Under the pieces are notes generated by a model. The model saw only the letters and a list, made by a program, of their open reading frames with translations. It was not told the DNA's origin and ran no database searches. A program made the position numbers and the translations under genes. DNA of 64,000 nt from Marinisporobacter balticus (GTDB lineage Bacteria > Bacillota > Clostridia > Peptostreptococcales > Thermotaleaceae), in assembly GCF_004345705.1 (NCBI RefSeq), contig NZ_SLWV01000006.1, forward strand, positions 62,001-126,000, read 5' to 3'. Below are positions 1 through 9,198 of the stretch, piece by piece. Within the stretch, counting starts at the first letter, position 1; every line of letters starts with the position of its first letter.

Positions 1-1
1 T

Positions 2-778
2 AATATTCAAAATCATGAACAACATATCAAATTGATGATTGACCAAATTTCAGGGAGCAATTTGAATGAATTCCGCATAAGGGATCTTGCTTATGAGATT
101 AACAGGAATTTCAAGAAAAATCATATTGTTTACTTTGCACGAGAAACAGAAAATCATGGAGGGAATAATACAGGGCTATTTAATCCAAACAACCTCAGTA
201 ATTTTTTAGGAGACAGTGGCTTGGTTATTTCGTATAGAAACGGATATTTAGTCATTGCAACCTATGATAATGAGAAAAAAGAATATATCAAAAAAGTTTC
301 TGAATCAGCATTGAAAGCATCGGGGCTATTAGAGGGTAAGTATCGATTGGGAATGAGTGAGATTAAAAATGATTTGGGTGCTTTAGGCAGAGCTATTGAC
401 GAAAGTAAATATGCGTATGATTTTGCATCCCTTTATAATATGAAACAAGCTACATTTTTAAATATGGGTATTTACCAATTATTGATTCCCATCATTAATG
501 ATCCATGGGCGTATGCATTTTATAGGAGAAAGATTGATAAACTTATTTCTTATGATCAGAATAAAGGAACAGATCTTTTAAATACTGCCATTGCTTATGT
601 TGAAAGTGGAGGCAATATACAAAATACATCTAAAAAATTATTTCAGCATACGAATACAATACGTTATCGTATTCGAAAAATCAATGAAATCGTAGACAAT
701 ACACAGCTTAAAAGCATGACTTATGAAACATTAGCCATAGCGATTCGTTTGCACCTAATTCATTCAAAGTTGATATAA
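2..778 (+). CDS. PucR/CdaR-family transcriptional regulator, 5' truncated by window edge
   Basis: The reading frame is open to the left edge, so the true start lies outside the window and only about 258 C-terminal residues are seen. The last 60 residues contain the PucR-type helix-turn-helix: AYVESGGNIQNTSKKL followed by HTNTIRYRIRKI, the standard recognition segment of this family. The middle part resembles the degenerate GGDEF-like domain of CdaR/PucR proteins. Such proteins usually activate catabolic or transport genes in response to a small metabolite, which cannot be identified from this fragment. A strong terminator follows at once, so it is probably not co-transcribed with the DMT exporter downstream. 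Family assignment is confident; target and effector are unknown. Confidence 0.8.
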   Translation, partial: NIQNHEQHIKLMIDQISGSNLNEFRIRDLAYEINRNFKKNHIVYFARETENHGGNNTGLFNPNNLSNFLGDSGLVISYRNGYLVIATYDNEKKEYIKKVSESALKASGLLEGKYRLGMSEIKNDLGALGRAIDESKYAYDFASLYNMKQATFLNMGIYQLLIPIINDPWAYAFYRRKIDKLISYDQNKGTDLLNTAIAYVESGGNIQNTSKKLFQHTNTIRYRIRKINEIVDNTQLKSMTYETLAIAIRLHLIHSKLI

Positions 779-806
779 GGAGATAAGAAATGAGAATATG
801 TTTTCC

Positions 807-853
807 AAAGTCTGCGTAGTTTGTATATTGTACAAATTGCGGAGACTTTTTTT
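807..853 (+). terminator. Rho-independent terminator after the PucR-like gene
   Basis: A hairpin of about 18 paired bases (AAGTCTGCGTAGTTTGTA against TACAAATTGCGGAGACTT, with two G-U pairs and one mismatch) is followed by seven T. Confidence 0.85.
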
Positions 854-955
854 GTATGAATTGAAATGCTCGATTGCATAGCAATACTATATAATGATTG
901 TGGAGTAGTAAGCGAACTTTATACAATAAATGAGTACAAAGAGGAGGGGGCGCGT

Positions 956-1843
956 ATGAAAAGAGGGAATGCAGAAATCATTATGATTGTAATTGTAGCA
1001 ATGTGGGGGTTATCGTTTAGTTTAACGAAGCCAATACTGAATGATATTGAAATATTCAATTTTATGGCTATTCGATTCTTGATGGGTGGAGGTTTGTTAT
1101 CGATCCTATTATTTCTAATAGGATATAGAAAGATTACACGCGAACAATGGATTGGAGGAACTATCACAGGAACTGTTCTATTTTTTGCTTTTACATTTCA
1201 TACCATAGGATTAAAATATACAACCGTTGCTAAAAATGCATTTATTGTGGGTACCAGTGTTGTTTTTGTACCTTTTATCGTAACGTGTATACGAAAACAA
1301 AAGCAGCCTCCGCTTATTTGGGTGGGCACTTGTTTAGCTATTATTGGGCTTGCATTAGTCACATTAGAAGGGCATCAAGGGAACATTAATTTTGGTGATT
1401 TGATGACATTGATTGGATCAATTATTTTAGCGTATTATATTATTTTAGTTGAAGAATATGTTAAAAAATATGATGCGAAGGTAATTGCAGCGATTCAGAT
1501 TGTTATTGTTGGGTTTTTGAGCTTGATTGAATCTTTGATGATAGAAACACCAACGATACATTTGTCTTCAGAAGCTTGGAGCAGGATGTTGTTTTTAGGT
1601 ATCGTATGTACGGCTTTGACATATTTATCGGCGAATATAGCACAGAAATATATTCCTGCCACGAATATCGTGTTGATTTATACATTAGAGCCAATTTTTG
1701 CAACTTTATTTGGATGGATATTTTTATCTGAAATGATAGGATTACAAGCAGTAATTGGTTCTGTGGTTATTGTTATTGGCGTGGGTATGCCAAACATGGG
1801 TATGTGTATGAAGAAAATAGCTAGGCGTATTCAAGCAGAGTGA
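956..1843 (+). CDS. DMT-superfamily (EamA) transporter
   Basis: The 295-residue product is a polytopic membrane protein of two EamA repeats, each about five hydrophobic segments, the usual ten-helix plan of drug/metabolite exporters. The family moves amino acids, purines or drugs outward across the cytoplasmic membrane; the substrate cannot be told from sequence. ATG 956 is chosen because GAGGAGGGGG ends five bases before it; a longer open frame back to 866 lacks a ribosome binding site. The opening MKRGNAEIIMIVIVAMWGLSF matches typical family N-termini, including the conserved WG. The gene stands alone between terminators. Confidence 0.85.
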   Translation: MKRGNAEIIMIVIVAMWGLSFSLTKPILNDIEIFNFMAIRFLMGGGLLSILLFLIGYRKITREQWIGGTITGTVLFFAFTFHTIGLKYTTVAKNAFIVGTSVVFVPFIVTCIRKQKQPPLIWVGTCLAIIGLALVTLEGHQGNINFGDLMTLIGSIILAYYIILVEEYVKKYDAKVIAAIQIVIVGFLSLIESLMIETPTIHLSSEAWSRMLFLGIVCTALTYLSANIAQKYIPATNIVLIYTLEPIFATLFGWIFLSEMIGLQAVIGSVVIVIGVGMPNMGMCMKKIARRIQAE

Positions 1844-1897
1844 AATAATTGCAAAGGTAAAATAAACAATGTTAATTTCTCCCCTTTTGAATAAAAA

Positions 1898-1934
1898 GAA
1901 AAAACATTTTACGATCGTGTAAGATGTTTTTTTC
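1898..1934 (+). terminator. Terminator after the EamA transporter
   Basis: AAAAACATTTTAC pairs with GTAAGATGTTTTT around a short GATC-type loop and runs into T-rich sequence. Confidence 0.8.
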
Positions 1935-2034
1935 TTTTTCCTTAAGAAAGTTGTAAGAATTATAATAGTAAAATCTTAGAAAATATATGCTAATATAGCT
2001 ATAAGAGATATCTCAAAAGGTTTAGGAGTGAAAT

Positions 2035-2727
2035 ATGCATATGTACAATATATTAGTGGTTGATGATGAAAAAGAAATAACAGATGCGATAGAGGTTTAT
2101 TTAAGAAACCAAAATTATCATGTTTTTAAGGCATATGATGGGAAAGAAGCGTTAGAAATTTTTGAAAAAGAAGCAATTCATCTAGTGATTATAGATATTA
2201 TGATGCCAAGGCTAGATGGTACAAGTACTACAATCAAAATAAGAGAAAAAAGTACAGTGCCGATTATTATGCTTTCTGCAAAGTCAGAGGATATGGATAA
2301 AATATGGGGACTAAATATAGGAGCAGATGATTATATTACAAAACCCTTTAATCCAATGGAATTATTAGCAAGAGTGAATTCAAATCTTAGAAGATATACA
2401 AGTTATTCAAATCCTACAGTGATGAAAGAAAATACGATAAAAATAGGCGGCGTTGAGCTAAATGATGAAAGTAAAGAGGTGTTAATAGATGGGGAAGGGG
2501 TAAAAGTTACGCCGCTAGAATATAAGATTCTTTATTTACTCATGAATCATCCAAATAGGGTGTTTTCTATAGAAGAAATATATGAAAAGGTATGGAAAGA
2601 ACCAGCTTATAATCCAGATACAGTGACAGTCCATATACGAAGGATTCGGGAAAAAATTGAGATTAACCCGAAAGAACCAAAATACTTAAAGGTGGTGTGG
2701 GGGATTGGATACAAATTTGAACAATAA
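2035..2727 (+). CDS. OmpR/PhoB-family response regulator (VanR-like)
   Basis: The 230-residue protein has an N-terminal receiver domain (acidic pair at residues 10-12, phospho-acceptor Asp in VIIDIMMPRLDG near residue 54, Lys in ITKPFNP near 105) and a C-terminal winged-helix DNA-binding domain ending VVWGIGYKFEQ. ATG 2035 has AGGAG six bases upstream; ATG 2041 is a possible alternative. The gene overlaps the next one, a sensor kinase, by 23 bases, so the two are translationally coupled and form a pair. The VanR-like class often answers cell-envelope stress, but no target gene is evident here. Confidence 0.9.
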   Translation: MHMYNILVVDDEKEITDAIEVYLRNQNYHVFKAYDGKEALEIFEKEAIHLVIIDIMMPRLDGTSTTIKIREKSTVPIIMLSAKSEDMDKIWGLNIGADDYITKPFNPMELLARVNSNLRRYTSYSNPTVMKENTIKIGGVELNDESKEVLIDGEGVKVTPLEYKILYLLMNHPNRVFSIEEIYEKVWKEPAYNPDTVTVHIRRIREKIEINPKEPKYLKVVWGIGYKFEQ

Positions 2728-4912
2728 TATAGAGGATGATAAAAATAAAAGTAATCATGATAAAAATCATAAGGAATATGAAGAACAGAAACAGGAAGGA
2801 AGTACTAAGCGAATAAAGGATCAAGAAATAATTAATAAAAATGAAGAAGTGAAAGAAAATTACAATCAAGAAGATGAAAAAGAATACATAAAGGAAAATA
2901 GGAATAAAGAAAAAATAAAAAAACAGCAGAATAAATTTATGGCATCAGCTTTTGTGACAATACTGATGATTTTAATATTTGCAGTAGTTTCAGTAGGAAG
3001 TTATGCACCTATGAGGGAACGCATATTTAATACAGAAGAGAATGTAGAAACTTATATACAGAGCAATGATTTTGTTTATACATTGACCAGTCTAACAAGA
3101 CATTTAAAAGAATCAAAGTTAGAAGATACGGATTGGTATAATTATAGATATGAAGATCTAAAAAGTATTAAGTATTATATGCACAATAAGGATCAAACAA
3201 TCCGTATAAGTAATCTATCAGATGTTACAGAAAATGCATTACAAGAGCAAATCAAGAACAGTCAGTTTTATATGCATATGATAATAGATGGAAAGGGCAA
3301 TCCTAAAATAGAAAGTTCACTAAATGACAAATTTAATAAAGCTGCATTTATAGATGGATTAAATTTAAGAAATGAAAAGAAACTGGAATATGCCAATTTA
3401 GATATTCTATATGTTGTTCCAAAAAATTTGGAAAGTTATCAAGATATATTTATTTATAACATGAAGAATTTCCATATGCTTTCATATGGCATATTCATTT
3501 TAGCAATAGGTGCAGTAAGTATTATTATTTTAAGCATTATGGCTTTTTCGATCCCTTATGATCTACAGAGAAGAATATCTATTTGCAGGCTTTTTAATAA
3601 AATGTTTTTAGAACTTAAGGGACTTATATGGATTGGACTTATTGGTTGTGTTTGTATGGGTGGGGAATATTTCTTTAATAATGGGATAGATGGATGGTCT
3701 AGCTTTATGGATATGATCTATTATATAAATAGGTATTTTTATATGATAGGAATTCCCATAACCTTTATATTGTACTTATTGATTTACTTAAGCATTGTTT
3801 ATATAAAGAATATCTATTATACAGGATTTAAGAAAGGGTTTATTGAAAACAGTATTTTCGGAAAAATATGTTTTTATTTCCTAAAAAAATCAAAAATATT
3901 TTTCCAAGATATAATGAAGATCGATGTAAAGAAGGATATTCATAAAAAGCTTTTGATCGTATTAGGAATCAATTTAACCGCATTATGGATCATTGCATTA
4001 TTTGGACCTTTTGGACTTTTTTTAGGGATTGTTTATACAGTATTTTTATTTCAATATTTATTGAAATTTATTCTTAAGATTAAGGCTTTAAATGATGCTA
4101 GTAGCAAATTAGCCCAAGGTGATTTCGATATTATTTTTAATGAAGATATGGGGATATTTACTTCTATTTGTGAAAATTTAAATAATATTAAAGATGGATT
4201 TAAAGTAGCAATTGATAAAGAAATAAAAAGTCAACAGATGAAAACAGAGTTGATTTCAAATGTTTCCCATGATCTTAAAACACCGCTTACATCGATTATT
4301 ACCTATGTTGATTTACTGAAAAATGAAAAAATTACAGATGACAAACAAAAGGAATATATAGGTATTCTTGATAGAAAATCGAAACGGTTAAAGGTACTGA
4401 TCGAGGATTTATTTGAGGCAAGTAAGGCGAGTAGCGGAAATATTGATCTTCATTTAGAAAAGGTAGATGTGATTGCTTTATTTCGGCAAACCTTAGGAGA
4501 ATTAGAAGAAAAAATCAATCAAAGTACCCTTCAAATGAAAATGAATCTATCAGAAAATAAGGTGATTTGTGAGTTAGATGGGAGAAGGACATATAGAGTT
4601 TTTGAAAATATTATGAGCAATATTTTAAAATATGCACTACCCTATTCAAGAGTATATGTAGATGTTTTAGAAGCTGAAAAAGAAGTGAGTTTTATATTCA
4701 AGAATATTTCAGCTTATGAAATGAATTTTGATCCAACAGAGATTACAGAACGGTTTGCAAGGGGAGATAAATCAAGGAATACGGAAGGGTCAGGGCTTGG
4801 ACTTGCAATTGCTAAAAGTATTATGCAACTTCAAAATGGAGAACTAACGATCGTTATAGATGGAGATTTGTTTAAATTGACGATATCATTTCCAAAAGTA
4901 AAAAATAAATAA
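2705..4912 (+). CDS. Membrane sensor histidine kinase with a long charged N-terminal tail
   Basis: This 735-residue kinase partners the overlapping response regulator. From the N-terminus it has about 75 residues almost entirely of Lys, Glu, Asp and Asn, a membrane segment (about 78-100), an extracytoplasmic stretch to about 255, further membrane segments through about 455, a HAMP-like linker, the HisKA box SNVSHDLKTPLTS with His near 522, and a HATPase domain with the G box GSGLGLAIAK. No ATG lies in frame near the start; TTG 2705 has AAAGGTGG about ten bases upstream. The tail could be tested for being a mis-called start, but the frame is continuous and no better site exists before the first membrane helix. 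Confidence 0.85.
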   Translation: MDTNLNNNIEDDKNKSNHDKNHKEYEEQKQEGSTKRIKDQEIINKNEEVKENYNQEDEKEYIKENRNKEKIKKQQNKFMASAFVTILMILIFAVVSVGSYAPMRERIFNTEENVETYIQSNDFVYTLTSLTRHLKESKLEDTDWYNYRYEDLKSIKYYMHNKDQTIRISNLSDVTENALQEQIKNSQFYMHMIIDGKGNPKIESSLNDKFNKAAFIDGLNLRNEKKLEYANLDILYVVPKNLESYQDIFIYNMKNFHMLSYGIFILAIGAVSIIILSIMAFSIPYDLQRRISICRLFNKMFLELKGLIWIGLIGCVCMGGEYFFNNGIDGWSSFMDMIYYINRYFYMIGIPITFILYLLIYLSIVYIKNIYYTGFKKGFIENSIFGKICFYFLKKSKIFFQDIMKIDVKKDIHKKLLIVLGINLTALWIIALFGPFGLFLGIVYTVFLFQYLLKFILKIKALNDASSKLAQGDFDIIFNEDMGIFTSICENLNNIKDGFKVAIDKEIKSQQMKTELISNVSHDLKTPLTSIITYVDLLKNEKITDDKQKEYIGILDRKSKRLKVLIEDLFEASKASSGNIDLHLEKVDVIALFRQTLGELEEKINQSTLQMKMNLSENKVICELDGRRTYRVFENIMSNILKYALPYSRVYVDVLEAEKEVSFIFKNISAYEMNFDPTEITERFARGDKSRNTEGSGLGLAIAKSIMQLQNGELTIVIDGDLFKLTISFPKVKNK

Positions 4913-4929
4913 ATAAAAGGGGCGATCAT

Positions 4930-4956
4930 AAAGGTAACACAACGGGTGTTACCTTT
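4930..4956. promoter_or_regulatory. Perfect inverted repeat upstream of the MFS transporter
   Basis: AAAGGTAACAC and GTGTTACCTTT form a perfect 11-base inverted repeat around AACGG. Only three T follow, so it is either a weak terminator for the kinase gene or an operator for the MFS gene that starts 73 bases downstream. Confidence 0.5.
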
Positions 4957-5028
4957 GTTCATGGTGTTAATATTTACTATTATATGGTAGAATGTGATGA
5001 TAAAACTTTAATCATTGAGGTGCTTATT

Positions 5029-6204
5029 TTGAATAAGAAAACAACCTATTTAATTGTTACAATGTTTTTGATGAGTATGTTAGCAAATACGGCACATCCT
5101 GTTACACCAGAACTTGTTGTGAGTTTGAATATGTCTTCACTTATGTATGGAATCATGTTTGCTTCTATGTCCATAGCTAGTTTTACTATGTCACCTATTT
5201 GGGGGAGTTTATCAGATAAATATAAAAATAGAAAATTGTTTATATGTGGACCCTCTATTGGTTATGGACTTGCTCAAATAGGATTTGGTTTTTCCACATC
5301 TCCAATGATGATCATCATATTTAGAGTTTTGGGTGGTGGGTTTGCCGCATCCATATTTACCAACGCGGTAGCTTATATCGTTGATGAAACAGATCATACA
5401 AATAGAGGGAAAGCTATATCTTATTATACAGCCATAACAGGATTTGGCGTGTCATTAGGATATCTATTAGGGGGCTATATAGGGGCAAATGATTATCATA
5501 ATGCTTTTGTTTTCCAATCACTAGGATTGGTTATACATGGTATCATGGTATATTTCTTCTTGCCAGAAAGTAATGTAAAGGTTGATTCTATAAAGAAATC
5601 ATCAAAACATCTTATATTTCAAATTAAAAATGATTTTAAGCAATATATGCCTATGGCTTTAGGAACGTTACTTTTAGTGGTGTTATTAACATCATTTTCA
5701 TTCGTTGCCTATTCTACAGGTATAAACTATTTCCTAAAGAAATATTTAAGTTTAAATCCTTTGCAAATAGGATATTATATGGCTTTTACAGGTACTATAG
5801 GTATGATAGCTAATGTTTATTTAACGCCAAAGGTATCAAGAAAATATGGGGATAAAAAATCACTTCAATATGTATTATTAGTTACGGGTATTACGCTTAT
5901 AATTCTTGCAATGATCGATAATCTATTTTCTACTCTTTCAATGGTTATATTTATCGTATTTATATTTTTTATTTCCATGTTTAAGCCATTATTACAGACA
6001 ATGGTATCCAACTTAAGTAAAAATGAGCATGGTAAAATCATGGGTCTTCAAAATTCGGCTAACTCTATGGGAATGGTTGGAGGATCTTTGTTTGCGGGAA
6101 CTTTATTAGATATATACCCTAAAATACTATTTGTAATAGCAGCTATAATATTTATCGTATCTTATCTAACCATTTTATTTAGTAAGAGGTTAAAAGGGGA
6201 TTAG
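5029..6204 (+). CDS. Major facilitator superfamily transporter
   Basis: The 391-residue protein has twelve predicted membrane helices and the MFS motif A region SPIWGSLSDKYKNRKLF between helices 2 and 3, which marks a proton-coupled antiporter of the drug-efflux type. Substrate unknown. TTG 5029 is chosen because GAGGTG lies six bases upstream; the longer frame from 4984 would add 15 non-hydrophobic residues and has no ribosome binding site. It follows a two-component system and a perfect inverted repeat, which may mean regulated expression, although the gene may equally be independent. Confidence 0.8.
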   Translation: MNKKTTYLIVTMFLMSMLANTAHPVTPELVVSLNMSSLMYGIMFASMSIASFTMSPIWGSLSDKYKNRKLFICGPSIGYGLAQIGFGFSTSPMMIIIFRVLGGGFAASIFTNAVAYIVDETDHTNRGKAISYYTAITGFGVSLGYLLGGYIGANDYHNAFVFQSLGLVIHGIMVYFFLPESNVKVDSIKKSSKHLIFQIKNDFKQYMPMALGTLLLVVLLTSFSFVAYSTGINYFLKKYLSLNPLQIGYYMAFTGTIGMIANVYLTPKVSRKYGDKKSLQYVLLVTGITLIILAMIDNLFSTLSMVIFIVFIFFISMFKPLLQTMVSNLSKNEHGKIMGLQNSANSMGMVGGSLFAGTLLDIYPKILFVIAAIIFIVSYLTILFSKRLKGD

Positions 6205-6344
6205 GTGCATAAAAACAATACTTTGTACGAAATATTTTTTTGAATTTAAATAACAGAAACTTTAAAGGATTTCTTTGAATCTTTTATTGGTATAATTGTT
6301 ATAGCGAAAATGATTAAATATGAATGAATGCAGGAGGAAATCAA

Positions 6345-7097
6345 ATGAAGTTTGTATCATGGAATGTCAATGGATTAAGAGCGTGTGTAAAAAAGGGATT
6401 TTTGGATTATTTTAATGCGATCGATGCAGATATATTTTGTGTGCAGGAAACAAAACTACAAGAGGGACAAATTAACCTTGATTTAAAAGGGTACGAACAA
6501 TATTGGAACTATGCGGTCAAAAAAGGGTACTCCGGCACAGCTATATTTACAAAGAAAAAACCATTGTCTGTGAATTATGGCGTGGATATAGAAGAACATG
6601 ATCAAGAAGGGCGTGTCATTACCCTAGCGTTTGATGAATTTTTCTTGGTGAATGTATATACACCCAATTCTAAAAGAGAGCTAGAACGATTAGATTATAG
6701 AATGAATTGGGAAGATGATTTTAGAAAGTATCTTAAAAAATTAGATGCAATGAAGCCTGTTATTCTTTGTGGAGATTTAAATGTTGCCCATAAAGAAATT
6801 GACTTAAAAAATCCAAATACAAATCATAAAAGTGCAGGATTTACAGATAAAGAGAGAGGGAAAATGACAGAATTATTAGCTGCACAATTTGTAGATAGTT
6901 TTAGATATTTTTATCCAGATAAAGAAGAAGTCTATTCTTGGTGGTCCTATATGAGAAAAGCAAGAGAGAGAAATGCTGGATGGAGAATCGACTATTTTAT
7001 TGTATCAGAAAGACTGAAAGAACGTATGAAAGATGCACAGATTCATCCAGAGATTATGGGAAGTGACCATTGCCCTGTATTTTTAGAACTAAAATAG
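6345..7097 (+). CDS. xth: Exodeoxyribonuclease III
   Basis: The 250-residue protein is an AP endonuclease/3'-5' exonuclease of the exonuclease III family, acting in base excision repair. All family motifs are visible: the N-terminal MKFVSWNVNGLRACVKKG, the metal-binding Glu in VQETKL, the GDLNVAH segment with catalytic Asp and Asn, the WWSYMRKARERNAGWRIDY segment, and the C-terminal GSDHCPV with the catalytic His. ATG 6345 is preceded by GGAGGA; the upstream ATG 6324 has no site and adds residues not seen in the family. A TGGTATAAT extended -10 lies at about 6288-6296. Confidence 0.95.
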   Translation: MKFVSWNVNGLRACVKKGFLDYFNAIDADIFCVQETKLQEGQINLDLKGYEQYWNYAVKKGYSGTAIFTKKKPLSVNYGVDIEEHDQEGRVITLAFDEFFLVNVYTPNSKRELERLDYRMNWEDDFRKYLKKLDAMKPVILCGDLNVAHKEIDLKNPNTNHKSAGFTDKERGKMTELLAAQFVDSFRYFYPDKEEVYSWWSYMRKARERNAGWRIDYFIVSERLKERMKDAQIHPEIMGSDHCPVFLELK

Positions 7098-7150
7098 TAT
7101 GAACAAGAACATTGGATTGAGATGAAAAATATAAAAGTGAAATAAAAAAC

Positions 7151-7194
7151 AATGTTCTATAGGAACATTCGAGGTGAATATAGAACATTATTTT
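7151..7194. terminator. Terminator between convergent xth and hutD
   Basis: AATGTTCTATA and TATAGAACATT are perfect 11-base arms around a 17-base loop, followed by ATTTT. It lies between two convergent genes and can serve both. Confidence 0.65.
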
Positions 7195-7207
7195 AATGAA
7201 GCTTTAA

Positions 7208-7834
7208 TTAATAAACAATACTTGTCCTTATGACATGAGTAGAATTATTTCCCTTATTAAAAATACAAAGGGGTAACCTTTTAGAGTGATTTTTTATATG
7301 GATAAGCAACAAATCTCCTGTCTGTAGAACAACCGCTTCTTTTTGATCAATCATAATATGTACAGGATGATCTACACAATAAAAACTTTCTGTGGATACA
7401 AAAAAATCATTTGTATATAAATCATGCATATCCATTATTTCCATACTTTCTTCTTTTGTAAGCGAAATAGCTTGTATTTTTCCATTACAGCGTTCAGTTA
7501 TCATTAAATTAAAATCTTTTACCTTTCCAAAACTTTTAGTGATCCATGTGCCACTAAAGCTATCTTGTTCAAAGGGTTTTAAAGAAATAGAATGATGCCC
7601 TTCATGCTCAAGATGTATTTCTCCATCAAGGATCATGATGAATCTCCAAATATCTGGAAGTGGTGTAAATACGGATTCATCCATCTCAACCTTAGCAGAA
7701 CTAATGCGCCATTTAAAATTACGTTCGCTATAAACAGCATCCTTTGGATAAATCGAGAGCTGTGTTGTTGTTCCCCCAGACCATGTACTTGTTTTTTGTT
7801 CGTTTTTTCTAATGATTTCAATAGAATAGAACAT
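7208..7834 (-). CDS. hutD: HutD/Ves family protein
   Basis: The 208-residue protein belongs to the HutD/Ves bicupin family: the N-terminal KTSTWSGGTTTQLSIYP, the WRISSAKVE segment and DIWRFIMILDGEI are the family hallmarks. HutD proteins accompany histidine utilisation genes in many bacteria and are thought to tune the pathway, perhaps by binding an intermediate; no enzyme activity is firmly known. It is transcribed away from hutG, which begins 195 bases beyond its start, so the two share a divergent promoter region. The start has AGGAGG just upstream. The hutG neighbour supports the assignment. Confidence 0.8.
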   Translation of the reverse strand: MFYSIEIIRKNEQKTSTWSGGTTTQLSIYPKDAVYSERNFKWRISSAKVEMDESVFTPLPDIWRFIMILDGEIHLEHEGHHSISLKPFEQDSFSGTWITKSFGKVKDFNLMITERCNGKIQAISLTKEESMEIMDMHDLYTNDFFVSTESFYCVDHPVHIMIDQKEAVVLQTGDLLLIHIKNHSKRLPLCIFNKGNNSTHVIRTSIVY

Positions 7835-8029
7835 TGTGATCCTCCTCTTTTATGTTTTATCGTAATTTTATTATAGCATGTTGATTGTTATACTAAAGAG
7901 TTTAAAAAAATATGGATTAGTACCAAGGGAAAGATTTTATGCACTTATAACAATTTTTATATTTATTTATTTCCTCAATACGATTATAATAATGTTGAGT
8001 TAAAGAATTGTACACCGTAGGAGGTCAAC

Positions 8030-9034
8030 ATGTTTAATATAAATTACAAAATTACAGATGAAAAAGTTTGGCAAGGAAGAGTAGATAGTGAGAGTAATTA
8101 TGATGCCTTCAGATGGCATCAATGGATTGAAACAATTGATTTAAGAAAAGATCATTTAGAACCCTATACGTGTAAAATAGGATTTGCTTTTATTGGTTTT
8201 TGTTGTGATGAAGGGGTGAAGCTTAACAAAGGAAGAGTTGGAGCTGCTGAAGGTCCCTATAGCATTAGAAAAAAATTAGCGAGTCTACCTTGTTCTTTTA
8301 CTAAGGACGTAAAACTTTTTGATGCAGGGGATATATTTTGTGAAAATTGTACATTAGAGGAAAGTCAAAGCGTGCTTTCAAAAGCGGTGGAAAAAATATT
8401 AAGCTTAAATCTTTTTCCAATTGTCTTAGGGGGTGGGCATGAAGTTGCTTTTGGAAATTATAATGGGGTATTAAACTATTTAGAAAAAAATAGGAATAAG
8501 CCTAAAATAGGCATTGTCAATTTTGATGCACATTTTGATATTAGGCCCTATCCAGATGGTGCTTGCTCAGGAACAATGTTTAGACAAATAGCAGATCAAT
8601 GTAAAGAAAAGGAACTTGATTATTCGTACTTTTGTTTGGGTGTTCAAAAACGTGGCAACACGATTGACTTATTCAAAACAGCAGATAGTCTTGGCGTACA
8701 GTATATTTTAGAAGATGATGTGCTTGACTATCCATTGCATACTATATTAAAAAAATTAGATGGATTTATTAAAGATCAAGAGCATATTTATGTCACAATC
8801 TGTACAGATGTATTTTCTTCGGCGTATGCACCAGGGGTAAGTGCTGCACAACCTACAGGACTAAATCCTGAAAGGGTATTAAAGATTCTTGAGTATATCT
8901 TAAAATCTAATAAAGTAGTAAGTTTTGATATTGCCGAAGTTTCACCCCGATTTGACCAAGATGAGAAAACGGCAAATTTGGCATCAACATTAATTTTCTC
9001 AGTAATTAATACATTAGCTGAAATGTACAGCTGA
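8030..9034 (+). CDS. hutG: Formimidoylglutamase (arginase/ureohydrolase family)
   Basis: This 334-residue ureohydrolase would hydrolyse N-formimidoyl-L-glutamate to glutamate and formamide, the last step of one histidine degradation route. The opening VWQGRVDSESNYDAFRWHQ is typical of HutG rather than arginase. Dimanganese ligands are visible as GGGHE (His 137) and NFDAHFD (Asp 166, His 168, Asp 170). The third motif reads ICTDVFSSAYAPG, with Cys 258 where arginases have the first Asp of DxD. AGGAGG precedes the ATG and TATAAT lies at 7985-7990. hutH, hutU and hutI are not in this window. Beside hutD the assignment is firm, though another guanidino substrate cannot be excluded. Confidence 0.85.
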   Translation: MFNINYKITDEKVWQGRVDSESNYDAFRWHQWIETIDLRKDHLEPYTCKIGFAFIGFCCDEGVKLNKGRVGAAEGPYSIRKKLASLPCSFTKDVKLFDAGDIFCENCTLEESQSVLSKAVEKILSLNLFPIVLGGGHEVAFGNYNGVLNYLEKNRNKPKIGIVNFDAHFDIRPYPDGACSGTMFRQIADQCKEKELDYSYFCLGVQKRGNTIDLFKTADSLGVQYILEDDVLDYPLHTILKKLDGFIKDQEHIYVTICTDVFSSAYAPGVSAAQPTGLNPERVLKILEYILKSNKVVSFDIAEVSPRFDQDEKTANLASTLIFSVINTLAEMYS

Positions 9035-9071
9035 TACTTTTTCAGAGAAAAAGGAGTTTTATGAACATAAA

Positions 9072-9120
9072 TAATAAATACTAGTAAGATATGAATTTCT
9101 TGCTGGTATTTATTGTTTTT
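9072..9120 (+). terminator. Terminator after hutG
   Basis: AATAAATAC and GTATTTATT bracket an imperfect stem (AAGAT against ATTTCTT) followed by GTTTTT. Confidence 0.7.
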
Positions 9121-9131
9121 ATAAATGTATA

Positions 9132-9181
9132 TTGACTTAGACATATTTTTATTTTACAATTAAACTACCGAACGGCAGGTA
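9132..9181 (+). promoter_or_regulatory. Sigma-A promoter with overlapping palindromic operator for the TetR gene
   Basis: TTGACT (9132-9137) and TACAAT (9155-9160) are separated by exactly 17 bases. The 16-base dyad TACCGAACGGCAGGTA (9166-9181) covers the expected transcription start; its outer TACC/GGTA and central CG resemble TetR-family operators. The position predicts repression of the gene that follows by its own product. Confidence 0.7.
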
Positions 9182-9198
9182 AAAAAAGGGGAGATGTT

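Noticed and set aside
874..895. TTGCAT and TATAAT as promoter of the EamA gene
   Set aside because: Only 10 bases separate the boxes; TTGAAA at 861 with TACTAT at 885 is better spaced but weak, so no promoter was called.
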